From Papaver somniferum (Eukaryota > Streptophyta > Magnoliopsida > Ranunculales > Papaveraceae): a stretch of DNA of 64,000 nucleotides. A program made the translations under genes and the position numbers. Numbering within the stretch: the first letter of the stretch is position 1; every line of letters begins with the position of its first letter. The notes under the pieces are model-generated. The model did not search any database, was not told the origin of the DNA, and saw only the letters and a list, made by a program, of their open reading frames with translations. The stretch covers positions 13,644,360-13,708,359 of the forward strand of contig NC_039368.1 in NCBI RefSeq assembly GCF_003573695.1, read 5' to 3'. Shown here in pieces: positions 32,851 through 44,382 of this stretch.

Positions 32851-35291
32851 TGTTAGAGCATTGCTCGTTCGAACTCGCATGCGTTGCTATCTCAAGCATG
32901 TTTGTCAATGTTAGTGATCAAAACTATAAGTCTTGATTTATAGTACACTATAGCTAAGTCTCGGACTAGGATAGAAAGTGTAGTTGATCTCAAGGACTTC
33001 ATGACGATTCATCATACAAGAAGAAGAACTACTCAAGGAACCGGTGGAACTTCTCGGCAAAAAGGTATGTGAAGACTTGAAATTATCTGTCACTCAAAAG
33101 TCTATCTACTCTATATCCTACTTCTTCAGACAAAAAGTCGTATGCTATATATAGACTTAGATTGTACATATTTGGTATTTCGAGCCGAGTATACCTCGCC
33201 TATCTATATCTCGAAATATGTGTTGGTAAGCGTTTCGCTTCGACCATGTTTATCTTTACCTAGTGACGAAAGTCATGATATGTTTCAATCACTTTGAAAA
33301 TTGCTTTGACGAGAAATGGTGTAACAACTATATAACGTCCTCTAAGAATGTTTCAATGGTTGGAATGAGAGTTTAGATTACATAACCAATGATGGACATA
33401 AGTATTGTTGTGGAAACACATATGTCCATAAGTCCTATCCATTGAACCAAAGTTTGCAAACTTTGTTGATCAAGAGAAACCGGAAGAATGGCTTGTTTCC
33501 AAGTACGCGAACTCAGTCCGCGAACTGCCGAACTTCTCATCCCGAGAAATTATGCTGGAGTTGACAAAATTTTTGCATGAGTACCAGTCCGCGAACCCAG
33601 TCCGTGAACCGGCAGAAAGTCTTTGCCGAGATTTTCTGCTGGAGTTTGTAAACTCTGCCCGGTTGCTTAAGTCCGCGAACCTAGTATGCGAACTTAAGAA
33701 GGTTATATATCTGAAGATGATTTCTGAACTTAAACTTATAGAGAGTAAGGAATGCAATCAGCAAACCGTGGATATAAAGTTCATGAACCGATTCGAGTGA
33801 ATAAAATCATCTTTGCTTCAATTGTGTCTTGTGTAGTACATAAGATTTCCTTGCAATTGAACAACTCTCTAACTAGTTCATTTGAGTCATTTGAACTAGT
33901 TATGGTGAAGAAGAATATGGTTGGTATGAAATGCTCATATGGATAACCTTTTGGTTAACTATTGTTGAACCAACAATGTACACGTTTGGGTACGGTTAAC
34001 AAACCTAAAAGCATGCATTTCATTTGTGTATAACAAGCTAAGTTTTCGATCTAACGGTTGAGAAATATTATCTTGAATCTAAATAAGGTTTTCATCTAAC
34101 GGTGGATATTGTTTGCTTTGTGACCAAGGCGAAACCCTGATTTGAAAGACTATATAAGGGGACATCTAGTAACTCTGCAAAACTAATCCCCACACTTCAC
34201 GTGTGGTACTATTTTGCGTGCTAGAGTCGTTTCTCCTTTAACCTTTGATTTTCTTCTTCTAAAACCAGGTTAACGACTTAAAGACTTCATTGGGATTGTG
34301 AAGCCAGGCCGATACTACTTTTATCGAAGTTATGTGATATGATCTTGCATCTTCTATCGTACGAGTACAATCAGATTGATTGGCTTGAGATTAATATCTC
34401 CGATAGGTAAGATATAAAAAGTAGTCACAAACATCTTCGTCTCATTTTTTTTTGATTCCGCAATATCTTGTTTCGCTACCATACGATTAAGATAGTTGTG
34501 AGGTGAATGATTTATATAGGTTGTTCTTCGGGAATATAAGACCGGATTATCAATTGGTTCCTGTTCACCTTGATTATTATCAAAAGAGGGAACAAAAAAT
34601 TTATAGTTTTTCTGCGGGAGACATATTGATCCTTTTATAGACTTTTCTATGTGAGACAGATTTGTTTACTGTCAAAGCCTGCGATTTTGGATCGTAGCAA
34701 CTCTTAGTTGTGGGTGAGATCAACTAAGGTAATCAAGTGCGCAGTATCCTGTTAGGATCAGAGGCGTAGGGAGTACAACTGTACCTTGGATCAGTGGGAG
34801 ACTGATTGGGGTTCAACTACAGTCCAGTCTGAAGTTAGCTTGGAGTAGGCTAGTGTCTGTAGCGGCTTAATACAGTGTGTGCCCAATCTGGACTACGTTC
34901 CGGGGTTTTTCTGCATTTGTGGTTTCCTCGTTAACAAAATTTCTGGTATCTGTGTTATTTCAGTTTCCGCATTATATTGTTTTATCTTTATAATTGAAAT
35001 AATACAGGTTGTGCGTTAGATCATCAATTAGAGTAATCCATCCTTTGGTTGTTGATTGTCATTGATTGATCCTTGGATATTGGTCTTTGGTACCATCCAA
35101 GTTTTTCATTATATTTGATTAGTACTCGCAGTTTCTGTTTGAGGAAATCAAATCAAGAGAGAGAGAGATAACTCGTTGATATACTTGTAATTGATTGAGT
35201 TTTATTGATTCTCTTAAAAGTATATTCGAGTTTGTTCATACAGATTTCTAAGCGAAATATTGGGTGGTGTTATTAGACTCACGCTTTTTCA
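32851..35291 (+). repeat. 3' LTR of C2
   Basis: It starts TGTTAGAGCATTGCTCG and ends CACGCTTTTTCA, followed by TSD ATAAG. The TATA box is at 34151-34160. It differs from the 5' LTR by scattered substitutions and small indels. Confidence 0.9.
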
Positions 35292-35296
35292 ATAAG

Positions 35297-35680
35297 TAAT
35301 TTAGAAACCAACTTTACATTGATTGCCTCAAAAATCTAGTGTTGTTTCCTAGTTAAACAATGTAATGCTGATTTAGGTAATGTTGTACTTGTAACTTTGG
35401 GTTATCTGAAAGTAGAATGTAGATGAGGTTTGATATTTCTTTTCAATTAAATTTTCTGAAAAATATTTCTTCATCTATAAATGTTTTTACTGTTTGATGA
35501 TACTTGCGTTACATACATGTTGTGGTGCTTGATAGAAACCTCTGATCAAATTAATCTAAGTTATGATAATGTTTGTCAATTTCCTTACATTAGTGCAGAT
35601 CAGTTTTGGATGTTAATTTTGTTCTTTATCATAAAGCTATTTAAGCAGATATCTCCCCATTATTTTGTATGTTTTTGTAG
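35297..35680 (+). other. PMD intron 2, right part
   Basis: AT-rich intron sequence ends TATGTTTTTGTAG at 35680, a good acceptor. No coding signal was seen. Confidence 0.5.
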
Positions 35681-37572
35681 GATCATACGACAGGGGTCCC
35701 TAAAACGTCCCTTTTTTGGTCATTGGATAAAGAATGCGAAAGTGTTATAGCGTTGGTAAAAGCTTCGGGGTTATGGCTTGCAATTGAGTATCGACAGAAG
35801 GACTTTGATATTGTTACTTTTTACGGATTCAGGGAAATATTTTGGGATGAAACAAAAACTTTTCACCTTCCGTTCGGTGATATGACTATCACCCCAAATG
35901 ATGTTTCTCAAATTACCGAGCTCCCCGTGGAAGGTAAAGCTGTTTTTCAGGATTTTGACAATCAAATGACATATGAAAATCTTTATGACTTAGCCTTTGA
36001 GTGTCTTGGATGGGCCAAGTCTGTGGCTGAAAAAGAGTTTTGGTCTTCTCCTGGAACCAAACAATCACAAAAGAGAGCCAAAAAGGACGGGAAAGGACAA
36101 CATGATGAAAAATATTTAATTGAAGAGCTTAAGGGAAAAGTTTGAAGGATCTTTGGAGAATGAGAAAAAAGGACTGATGGAAGAAGAAAGTATTAGACAT
36201 ACATCTATAGATTATTTGTTGTATGCTCTCGGAACCATTATTTTCTCCGATTTTTCGGGTAATAAGGTCAATGCTTGATATCTACAGTTGTCGAAAACAC
36301 TCTGTTTTGATGACATGACTAACGACGTACCACGGTACTCGTGGGACACTACAACCTTTACTTACCTATTTGAATCTCTTGGTAAAGCTTCTAGGTGGAA
36401 TTGCTTCCAAGTTGCAGGAAAGGTTTGTATTGTCCAGGTATTCTTTTTTTTTTTATTATTTTCTTGTAGTGTAATTTTATATGGATTATGGCGTAACCAA
36501 TTATGTATAATTTCATTATGTTTTTGTGAAGTCATGGGTTTATGACCATTTTCCTACTTTGAGGCCAAATAAGAATACGAAGTGGCACGCAAGTTTACCT
36601 ACATGAATTAGATATCCTTATTTTGGAGTTCAACAAAAGCATAAAGAGAAAGACATAGCTGAAATAAGGTATCAGTTGGACACTAAGACAATCGACGATG
36701 TGGTTTTTGACCCTTATCTATACCTCGATGACAATCGAGATGACCGACGTAATTTTTCAAATGTGGAAAGCTAAAATGGTCCATTGTATCATCCGACGGG
36801 GTTCGTGATGCTTAATCCTCGTAGAGTTCTTCGTCAACTTGGTTTCGTCCAGAGAATAGTTCGGGTAGAAGGTTTTTCGTTGGACAACGAACACTTCAGC
36901 ATTTCAGCGAGTAATGTGAATTTGGTCTATGATCCAGCACCAGGGACTACCAACTAGAATTGCCGCGATTTAATCCACCCGGAACTAAAGATGCTGATGT
37001 CGATTACTTGGATTGGTTTTATGAGTCCTCATGTGATTAATAAGGATATGAAAGCGTTGCAATATCAAAACAAAAAGGTTAGTCCAAAACACATAATAAG
37101 CTAGTGAAGTTGGTGAATCATTGTAAGAATATAGCCTTGATGATGGTACGTTATTACACTACTAATTTCAGAATTTATTTAAATGCATGTTTTTGTGTCA
37201 TATGCAAATTTGTGATATTCTTTAGTATGCAAATTGGCCTCTATATGTAAGGTCGTTGACAAGGACATTATTGGTTGCATTACTGCTAACCAAAATATGA
37301 CGATTCCACAAATGAAGAAAATGCAAAGCCAAGTTAAACACATACCTAACCCTGATAAAAAAAATCTCTTTGAGTATTCAAGTGCTTCAAGTGATGATGT
37401 CGAACCAAGTGGCACCAAGAGGAAGAAGTCTTCATCTAGCGAAGCTTCTTCCAGTGGGTCTGGTAGCCGGCGAGGTAATTCTTCTTCTTCTCCCGATGAA
37501 TTTCAAGAGGATGTTGAAAATCGAGCTCAACCAAAAGGTGGACGTGGTGGACGTTGTCAAGGTCACTTTTAG
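35681..37572 (+). pseudogene. Plant mobile domain (PMD) gene, exons 3-5 (copy 2)
   Basis: Exon 3 (35681-36437) carries the PMD core: SGLWLAIEYRQKDFD, then TKTFHLPFGDMTITPNDVSQITELPVEG split in sense (motif FHLPFGDMTITPNDV), the signature of the aminotransferase-like plant mobile domain family (MAIN/MAIL1 and many MULE-borne relatives). Inferred donor CCAG|GT at 36438 and acceptor GAAG at 36531 join to SWVYDHFPTLRP in exon 4 (36532-37077). Exon 5 (37226-37572) ends in a Ser/Lys/Gly-rich tail and stop TAG at 37570-37572. Frameshifts or stops occur near 36145, 36280, 36606 and 36774. Host PMD proteins act in gene silencing and genome stability; transposon-borne versions have unknown roles. This copy is non-functional as read. 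Confidence 0.75.
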
Positions 37573-37796
37573 GGAGTGTGACTCGGTTGTTAGGTTATGG
37601 ATTTGTAGTAGTGCTAAGTTATGGATAATTTAGTTGTTTGACATGGATTTATTCCTTTATATAGGATTATGAATTTCTTTTAGGTTGGATTATAAATTTC
37701 TCGTGTTAAGACTTTAAATTTAGCTTAAATGAATGAGCTTTAGTTATTTATTTGTTCAAGTTAATATCTAATGAGTGGTTTGGACTTTTTTGAAAC

Positions 37797-38495
37797 CAAA
37801 GACAGACTTTTTTTTTGAAAGACAAGTGCAACCTACAGTTGATGTTCCAAACCGTAATACAATTTACGGTGGGGAAAGAGTACCGTACGTAAACTCAGAG
37901 GAAAAAAGAGAGATTTAAAAAAAAAAAAAAAGTGCAAACTACATTTGAAGTTACAAATCGTAATACAATCTAAGGTGGTGAAAGAGTACCGTACGTAAAC
38001 TCAGGGGAAAAAGAGAGATTTTTTTGAAAGACAAGTTAACTATGGTTTGAAATCCAAACCGTAAGACAACATACCGTGTGAAAATACCACCATACATAAA
38101 CTCAGGGGAAAAGAGAGATTTTTTTTGAAAGACAAGTTAACTACGGTTTGAAATCCACCCGTAAGACAACATACGGTGTGAAAATACCACGTAGGTAAAC
38201 TCAGGGGGAAAAGAGACGTTTTTTTTTTGAAAGACAAGTTAACTATGGTCTGAAATCCAAATCGTAAAATAGTATACGGTTTGAGAATACCACCGTACTA
38301 AACTCAGGGGGGAAAGAGATTTTTTTTTTGAAAGACGAGTTAACTACGGTTTGAAATACAAACCGTAAAGCAGCATACGGTGTGGAAACACCACTGTACA
38401 TAAACTCAGAGGAAAAAGAGAGATTTTTTTGAAAGAAAAGTTAACTACGGTTTGAAATCCAAACAGTATATCAGTCAGAGATTTTTTTTTTGGTA
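37797..38495 (+). repeat. Tandem array of about 100-bp units with two hairpin motifs each
   Basis: Seven units start GAAAGACAAGTT or a close variant (near 37798, 37920 degenerate, 38020, 38127, 38229, 38329, 38432) and end with AAACTCAGGGGAAAAGAGAG plus a T-run. Each has the inverted pair TACGGTTTG/CAAACCGTA around a 5-base loop and a second pair TACGGTGTG/CACCGTA around AAAATAC. Later loose copies reach 38650. The array lies just downstream of the PMD stop. Confidence 0.85.
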
Positions 38496-38760
38496 TATTT
38501 ACGGTTTGGAATCCAAACCGTGGGTTTACCAGAAGAAATTACTGACAGTCTTACGGTTTTGTTTTCAAACCCTAGTTGTTTGCTATGGTACGTTTTTCTT
38601 ACCGTATGTTAGCTGCAATTTGGTCAATGTACTATTTCAAACCGTAGTTTGTCACCAAAAATGTCTTTTTTTTAATTCATTGAAAAAAAGAGCCGTTAGA
38701 AGACTAATTTAGGTTGTTATTGGATAATATATTCGTTATACATATATCTTTTTAAGTTTA

Positions 38761-38762
<2 letters not shown>

Positions 38763-38793
<31 letters not shown>
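38763..38793. repeat. (TA)n microsatellite
   Basis: An uninterrupted TA run of about 15 units. Confidence 0.95.
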
Positions 38794-38795
<2 letters not shown>

Positions 38796-38853
38796 CTCAT
38801 CCTAAATCATAAACTTACCTTCTAAATCTATTTTCTTCCCAAAAAGCTTACAA

Positions 38854-39252
38854 ATGCTTAAATCTAATTTCACTTTGGATGAAGACTTGTCTATTTGCAA
38901 AAACTATATACTATGTTATCCGAAGAGAGGAGGAGAACAAAGGAAAAGTGGTTTGGTGAGTGTTAGTTATTAGGTAAAGATCTATGAAAGCTTTTGTAAC
39001 GAGACCAGTAATACTAATAACCGTGAAGTAGTGGATTTGGATGTTCGATTCGGATTCATATGCAAACAAGTTGAAGAATATATGAAATTACTTCGTATTT
39101 GTAATGAACTTTGACTTAGAGGTGAAACAGATGTTAAAGTCGTAGCTCAAGCTAAAAAGGAATGAAGAAAATGGAAAGGTTCAAATTTCAATTATGAAGC
39201 TCATTTCGCCATCCTTAAGGATTTCTTGAATGGTCGTACGAGTAGACGATAG
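38854..39252 (+). pseudogene. Myb/SANT-NAM-associated-like small gene (copy 2), one frame with three stops
   Basis: A single 133-codon frame from ATG 38854 to TAG 39250-39252 keeps sense throughout. MLKSNFTLDEDLSICKNYI is followed by GEQRKSGLVSVSY, a TAG, VKIYESFCNETSN, DVRFGFICKQVEEYMKLL, a TGA, LRGETDVKVVAQAKKE, a TGA, and KGSNFNYEAHFAILKDFL. The layout (DED-L-I...Y at the start, RF..I..QV in the middle, F-Y-A-F-ILKD at the end) fits the plant transposon-associated Myb/SANT plus NAM-associated proteins. The TGA codons look like decayed CGA (R in copy 1) and TGG. It would have been a DNA-binding accessory protein; that role is inferred. Confidence 0.6.
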
Positions 39253-39384
39253 TTCTAATGATTTACTTATGTAATATGGTTGTAATGTGGTTTAATGAAT
39301 GCAAAAAACACGATTGAGTCATTCAAAATACAAATTTTATTCATAATGAAGCATACAAAAGTTTTTCACCACCTTTCACTATAT

Positions 39385-40623
39385 CTATTTATCCTCTTCG
39401 TCACTCCCAACTAGTTCACATGGGGCATCCTCGATAATTGTAATGCCCTCCATAATTCAAACCTTTCCTCGAACCGATTACATCAATCCTTGGGGTATTT
39501 CTCCATCACCACTGTCTCCCATCCTTATTGGAGATAATGGGAAATGTTCTCTCAATTGGAGGCCGATAAAATGGTTCATCAACACAAAACCCATGATGAC
39601 TCTCTTTGTTGCTTCTTCTTCGGTAAAAATACATCTTGTTGGTGCGTATGTAGCACCATATCCATAGGAGATAGTATGAATAACGCACTGGAATGAGTTG
39701 ACGAGTAGATAGCCACATATTGGCATTGATATCCAATATTCACTTGTCAATCTAGTGTTTCCCATTAAACGATGTTCAAATGCTTGGAACTTCTCATTTA
39801 ACGCCGCCTCCGTTTTTTCTCTTTCACATCTCATCATTGGCTTAAAGAAACCAGGAAAACAACGTAGTTCAAGCAAACACTTTTTCCTTACATAAATAAT
39901 TTGGTCATCATCCCAATTTTTTGCATCCTCAAAAGGTCCAAGTTGATCTACGAACACATGGTAACCACAATTTCCATCGCCCTCAACATCGTTGGTGGTC
40001 TTAACGTACTCATGGACAAAATGTGGTAAAAAGTGCATTTAATTTTTATATATTGTGTACGTAGGTCGGACGTAATTACCTTCCTCATATATAGGGGGTG
40101 ATATTGTCAGACCTACTTCCATATAAACCGTCTTTTTCTCACCACTAACAACTCTTTGTGGGGTGATTTGTGACGGCTCGACCATCGATTCTTTTCCTTT
40201 AACATCATTACCTCGATTTCTTGCTAATTTTTTAATACCAATTGCATTACCAAGTCTTATTTGGACTCCATTACCATCATTTGTTGTTGAGCCTTCTTTG
40301 GATGGAATAACTATCTCTTTGATTTGGACTCCACAAGCAACTTTTGTTGTTGAGCCTTCTTGGGATGGAACAACCGTCTTCTTGGGGGCCTTTGACCTTC
40401 ACTATCTCGACTTGGTCCGCCTTCTTCCATTTCATTCAATTTACGTTTTTTTTTATCCTTACCTTTTCATTTAATGCCATCCTTCTTATACAAGGAGTTC
40501 AAGCACTCAAAACCCGAAAGATCTCTTTGGATTGAAGCCGATAATTGTGAACCTTCTTGCATTATTCTCTTGGCTTCTACCGTCCGTTCTTTGTTTGTTT
40601 GTTAAGATGGAGGCCTACCCTTT
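39385..40623 (-). pseudogene. OTU-like domain and linker of the MULE transposase gene (copy 2), interrupted
   Basis: On the - strand an open 186-codon stretch (40038 to 39478) holds the OTU-like cysteine protease domain: VEGDGNCGYHVFVDQLGPFED with the Asp-x-x-Cys catalytic motif (motif GDGNCGYHVF), and MNHFIGLQL with the presumed catalytic His. A frameshift near 39478 separates it from the acidic C-terminal tail (SDEEDK, stop at 39385). Upstream, 40160-40600 corresponds to the Lys/Ser-rich linker of copy 1 with broken frames, and repeated 'TTTGTTGTTGAGCCTTCTT' units (near 40280 and 40338). The transposase part lies beyond the Copia LTR that begins at 40624. OTU enzymes remove ubiquitin-like modifiers; the role in a transposase is unknown. 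Confidence 0.75.
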
Positions 40624-43077
40624 TGAAAAAGCGGGGGTCTAACAACACCACCGAATATTTCGCTTAGCAATCTGTATGGACAAACTTGAATATACTTTTA
40701 AGAGAATCAACAAGACTCAGTCAATTAAAAGTATATCAACGAGTTTATATCTCTCTCTTGATTTGATATACTCAAGCATGAACTGCGAGTTCTAATCAAA
40801 TACAAGGAATAACTTGGATGATACCAAAGACCAGGATCCAAGGATCAATCAATGAAAATAAACAACCAAAGGTTGGATTATTCTAATTGATGATCTCAAC
40901 GCACAACCTGTATTATTTCAATTATAAAGATAAAAAAATATAATCCGGAAATAGAAATAATACAGATACTAGAAATTTTGTTAACGAGGAAACCGCAAAT
41001 GCAAAAAAACCCCGGGACCTAGTCCAGATTGAACACACATTGTATTAAGACGCTACAGACACTAGCCTACTCCAAGCTAACTTCGGACTGGACTGTAGTT
41101 GAACCCAAATCAGTCTCCCACTGATCCAAGGTGCAGTTGTAATCCCTACGCCTCTGATCCTAGCAGGATACTGCGCACTTGATTCCCTTAGCTGATCTCA
41201 CCCACAACTAAGAGTTGTTACGACCCAAAGTCGAAGACTTGACAATAAACAAATCTGTCTCACACAGACAAGTCTATCAAAGGATCAATCTGTATCCCAT
41301 AGATAAACCCTAAAAGTTTTTGTTCCGTGTTTTGATAATAATCAAGGTGAACAGGAACCGATTGATAAACCAGTCTTATATTCCCGAAGAACAGCCTAGA
41401 GTTATCAATCACCTCACAACAATCTTAATCGTATGGTAGCGAAACAAGATGTTGGTGAATCACAAACAATGAGAAAAAGATGTTTGTGATTACTTTTTAT
41501 ATCTTGCCTATCGGAGATATCAATCTCAATCCAATCAATCTGATTGTACTCGTACGATAGAAGATGCAAGATCAGATCACACAACTACGATAAAAGTAGT
41601 ATCGGTCTGGATTCACAATCCCAATGAAGTATTTAAGTTGTTAACCTGGTTTTAGAAGAATAAAACCAAAGGTTAAAGGAGAACCGACTCTAGTATGCAA
41701 ACTAGTATCACACGTGAGGTGTGGGGATTATTTTTGCACATATATTAGAGTTCCCCTTATATAGTCTTTCAAATCAGGGTTTGCAATTAAGTTACCTTGG
41801 TAACAAAGAAATCAATATCCACCGTTAGATGAAAACATGATTTATATTCAAGCTAATATTTCTCAACTGTTAGATCGAAAACTTAGCTTGTTACACACTT
41901 GACAATGCACGCTTCTAGGTTTGTTAATCGTACCCAAACGTATGCACTTGTTGGTTCAACAATAGTTAACCAAAAGGTTAGCCATATGAGCATTTCATAT
42001 CAACCACGTTCTTCTTCACCATAACTAGTTCAAATGATTTCAAATGAACTAGTTAGAGAGTTATTCAATTGCAAGGAAATCTCATGTACTACACAAGACA
42101 CAATTGAAGCAAAGATAATTTGATTCACTTGAATCGGTTCATGAACTTTTATAGCCACGGTTTGCAAACTGCATTCCTTAGTATTTTTAAGTTTAAGTTC
42201 AGAAATCACCTTCAGATATATAACCTTCTCAAGTTCGCAGACTAGGTTCGCGGACTTAAGTTACCGGGCAGAGTTTACAAATTCCAGCAGAAATTCTCGG
42301 GTATGAGAACTTCGCCGGTTCGCGGACTGAGTTCGAGGACTTAGTTTCACGCAAGTAGTTTGTCAACTCCATCATAAGTTCTCGCGTTTGAGAACCTCGG
42401 CAGTTCGCAGACTGAGTTCGCAGACTTGGCCCACGCCATTCTTCCGGTTCTCTTGATCAACAAAGCTCGCAAACTTTGGTTCAAGGAATAAGACTTATAC
42501 ATAAATGTGTTTCCACAATAATGCTTATATCCACCATTGGTTATGTAATCAAAACTCTCATTTCAATCGTTGAAACATTCTTAGAGGACGTTATATAGTT
42601 GTTACACCATTTCTCGTCAAAGCAATTTTCAAGATGATTGAAACATATCATGACTTTCGTCACATGGTAAAGATAAACTTGGTTAAAGCGAAAAGCTTAC
42701 CAACCCATATTTAGAGATATAGATATGCGAGGTATACTCGGCTCGAAATACCAAATGTGTATAATCAAATTCTATATATATAGCATACGACTTCTTGTCT
42801 CAAAGAGTAGGAGATAGAGTAGATATACTTTTGAGTGATAGATAAGTTCAAATCTTCACATACCTTTTTGTCGAGAAGTTCCATCGGTTCCTTGAGTAGT
42901 TCTTCTACTTGTATGATGAATTGCCATGAAGTCCTTGAGCTCAACTACACTTTATATCCTAGTCCGAGACTTAGCTATAATAGACTAGAAATCAAGACTT
43001 ATAGTTTTGATCACTAACATTGACAAACATGCTTGAGATAGCAACGCATGCGAGTTCGACCGAGAAATGCTCTAACA
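40624..43077 (-). repeat. 3' LTR of Copia family A element X
   Basis: On + it reads TGAAAAAGCGGGGGTC at 40624 and ends TGCTCTAACA at 43077, so the element runs leftward. PPT complement ATCTCCCCCTTTGTC adjoins at 43078. The TATA box is at 41756-41766 on -. It interrupts the MULE-OTU gene. The candidate target duplicate on this side is CCTTT (40619-40623); the other side is outside the window. Confidence 0.85.
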
Positions 43078-43904
43078 ATCTCCCCCTTTGTCAATTTCAG
43101 TGACAAAACTATCAATATATATGGAATACAAAAAAGATAAAGAAACTTTAGTAGCTCCTATTCCACATGTCTAATCTTCAACATTCCTCAAAATCTTCGT
43201 CACTTCCAAGTACTCCAATGATCCCAAAGGTTGTAAGTTTAGCATCACCGTTGTTGAAGATCCGTAGCTATAACAATGAGAAAACATAGTTCTCGATCAT
43301 TGTTATACAGTGTCATAGTATTATTACATAGCGTCAAAGTTCAATTGTATCATAACTTCAACAATAATACTATGGTGATATGTATCACTCCCCCTTAGTC
43401 AATACTCCATCTCACATGGAAACCACTCCCCGTTACACAATGATCCGAAAACCACATGTATTTGTAGTGTGAACTACATATTAATTCTCTCCCTTTTTGT
43501 CAATAAAATTGGCAAAGGTACAAGAACGGGATCATAGTGAAATTTCTGAGAGAGACATTTCATGACAAAAATAAAAAAATACATACCAATTAATTTAGAT
43601 GCAATCATAAAGCCGAAGCTTAATGCATTCATTAAGGAGTTTAAAGATACAAGATAACCCCTCTAAAATTCCACAACCGCACACCCCTCAAGATATGACA
43701 ATTAAGCACAAGTTCAAAAGAACTCTCCCCCATTTGTTGTCATTCCCAAAGGAACAACAAGAGCGACCTTAATTTCGAAAGAAAAGAAGGATTTTTATTG
43801 GACACAAAAAACCATGAGAATGATTTCCTATATCCGAAAACTCAATCAAATTAATCAGAAGTAAACCCATGATTAATTTAATCGGAATACGCAATCAAGT
43901 TAAA

Positions 43905-44235
43905 CACAAAAAGTGATCAATTCAATTGATTATGCTCAACATAAGAGAACTTATGGAGACACGAAAATACTCAACTATATTAATTACAAGAGAACCCATA
44001 ATTAATCTAATTGGATACACAACCAAACTAATCACAAAAGTAATCAATTTAATTGTCATTTGTTTTGCTCGACATAAGAAAACTTAGGGAGCAATAACTA
44101 AATAACCAAACAAGATGATTAATTTACTTCAATATGCTCGACATAACATATCTCACGGAACAACAACTAAGCTAAAAAAAAAAAAAACTTGGTTGTACAG
44201 TGCTCAACATAAGATATATTACGGAGCCTCACAGT
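43905..44235 (-). repeat. Stem-loop series in element X
   Basis: These are reverse-strand equivalents of the series at 31600-32100. GCTC-ACATAAG ... CTTATGGAG-type units occur near 43928, 44069 and 44200, with AT-rich stems such as ATTAATCTAATTGGA and TTAATTACAAG between them. Confidence 0.55.
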
Positions 44236-44382
44236 AATACATAAAATATGGATCAGGGATGATCAATACTGCGGAATACACAAGGATTCATTCTATTTTC
44301 CATCACTATTTGCATAACGATATTTAATAGACATAATCCTTGAAAACAAAATATTTTAACCAATCTTTCATCAACTATTTGA

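Larger units (their letters stand above)
23321..35291 (+). mobile_element. Full-length gag-only Copia family A element (C2)
   Basis: LTRs at 23321-25741 and 32851-35291 (about 2.42 and 2.44 kb), TSD ATAAG at 23316-23320 and 35292-35296, an initiator-Met tRNA PBS and a PPT define a complete element on +. Excluding the nested Gypsy element at 26088-30082 the internal region is about 3.1 kb. It holds only a gag-like frame: no aspartic protease, integrase or RT motif is seen. The structure matches the idea of non-autonomous gag-only LTR elements (TR-GAG type). It lies in intron 2 of the PMD gene. Confidence 0.85.

Noticed and set aside
37797..38495. CRISPR-like array
   Set aside because: Units are about 100 bp, internally palindromic and lack unique spacers; the context is a plant transposon.
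4662..40623. The duplicated MULE cassette as an assembly artefact
   Set aside because: The two copies differ by many substitutions, indels and a MITE, which duplicated reads would not show.
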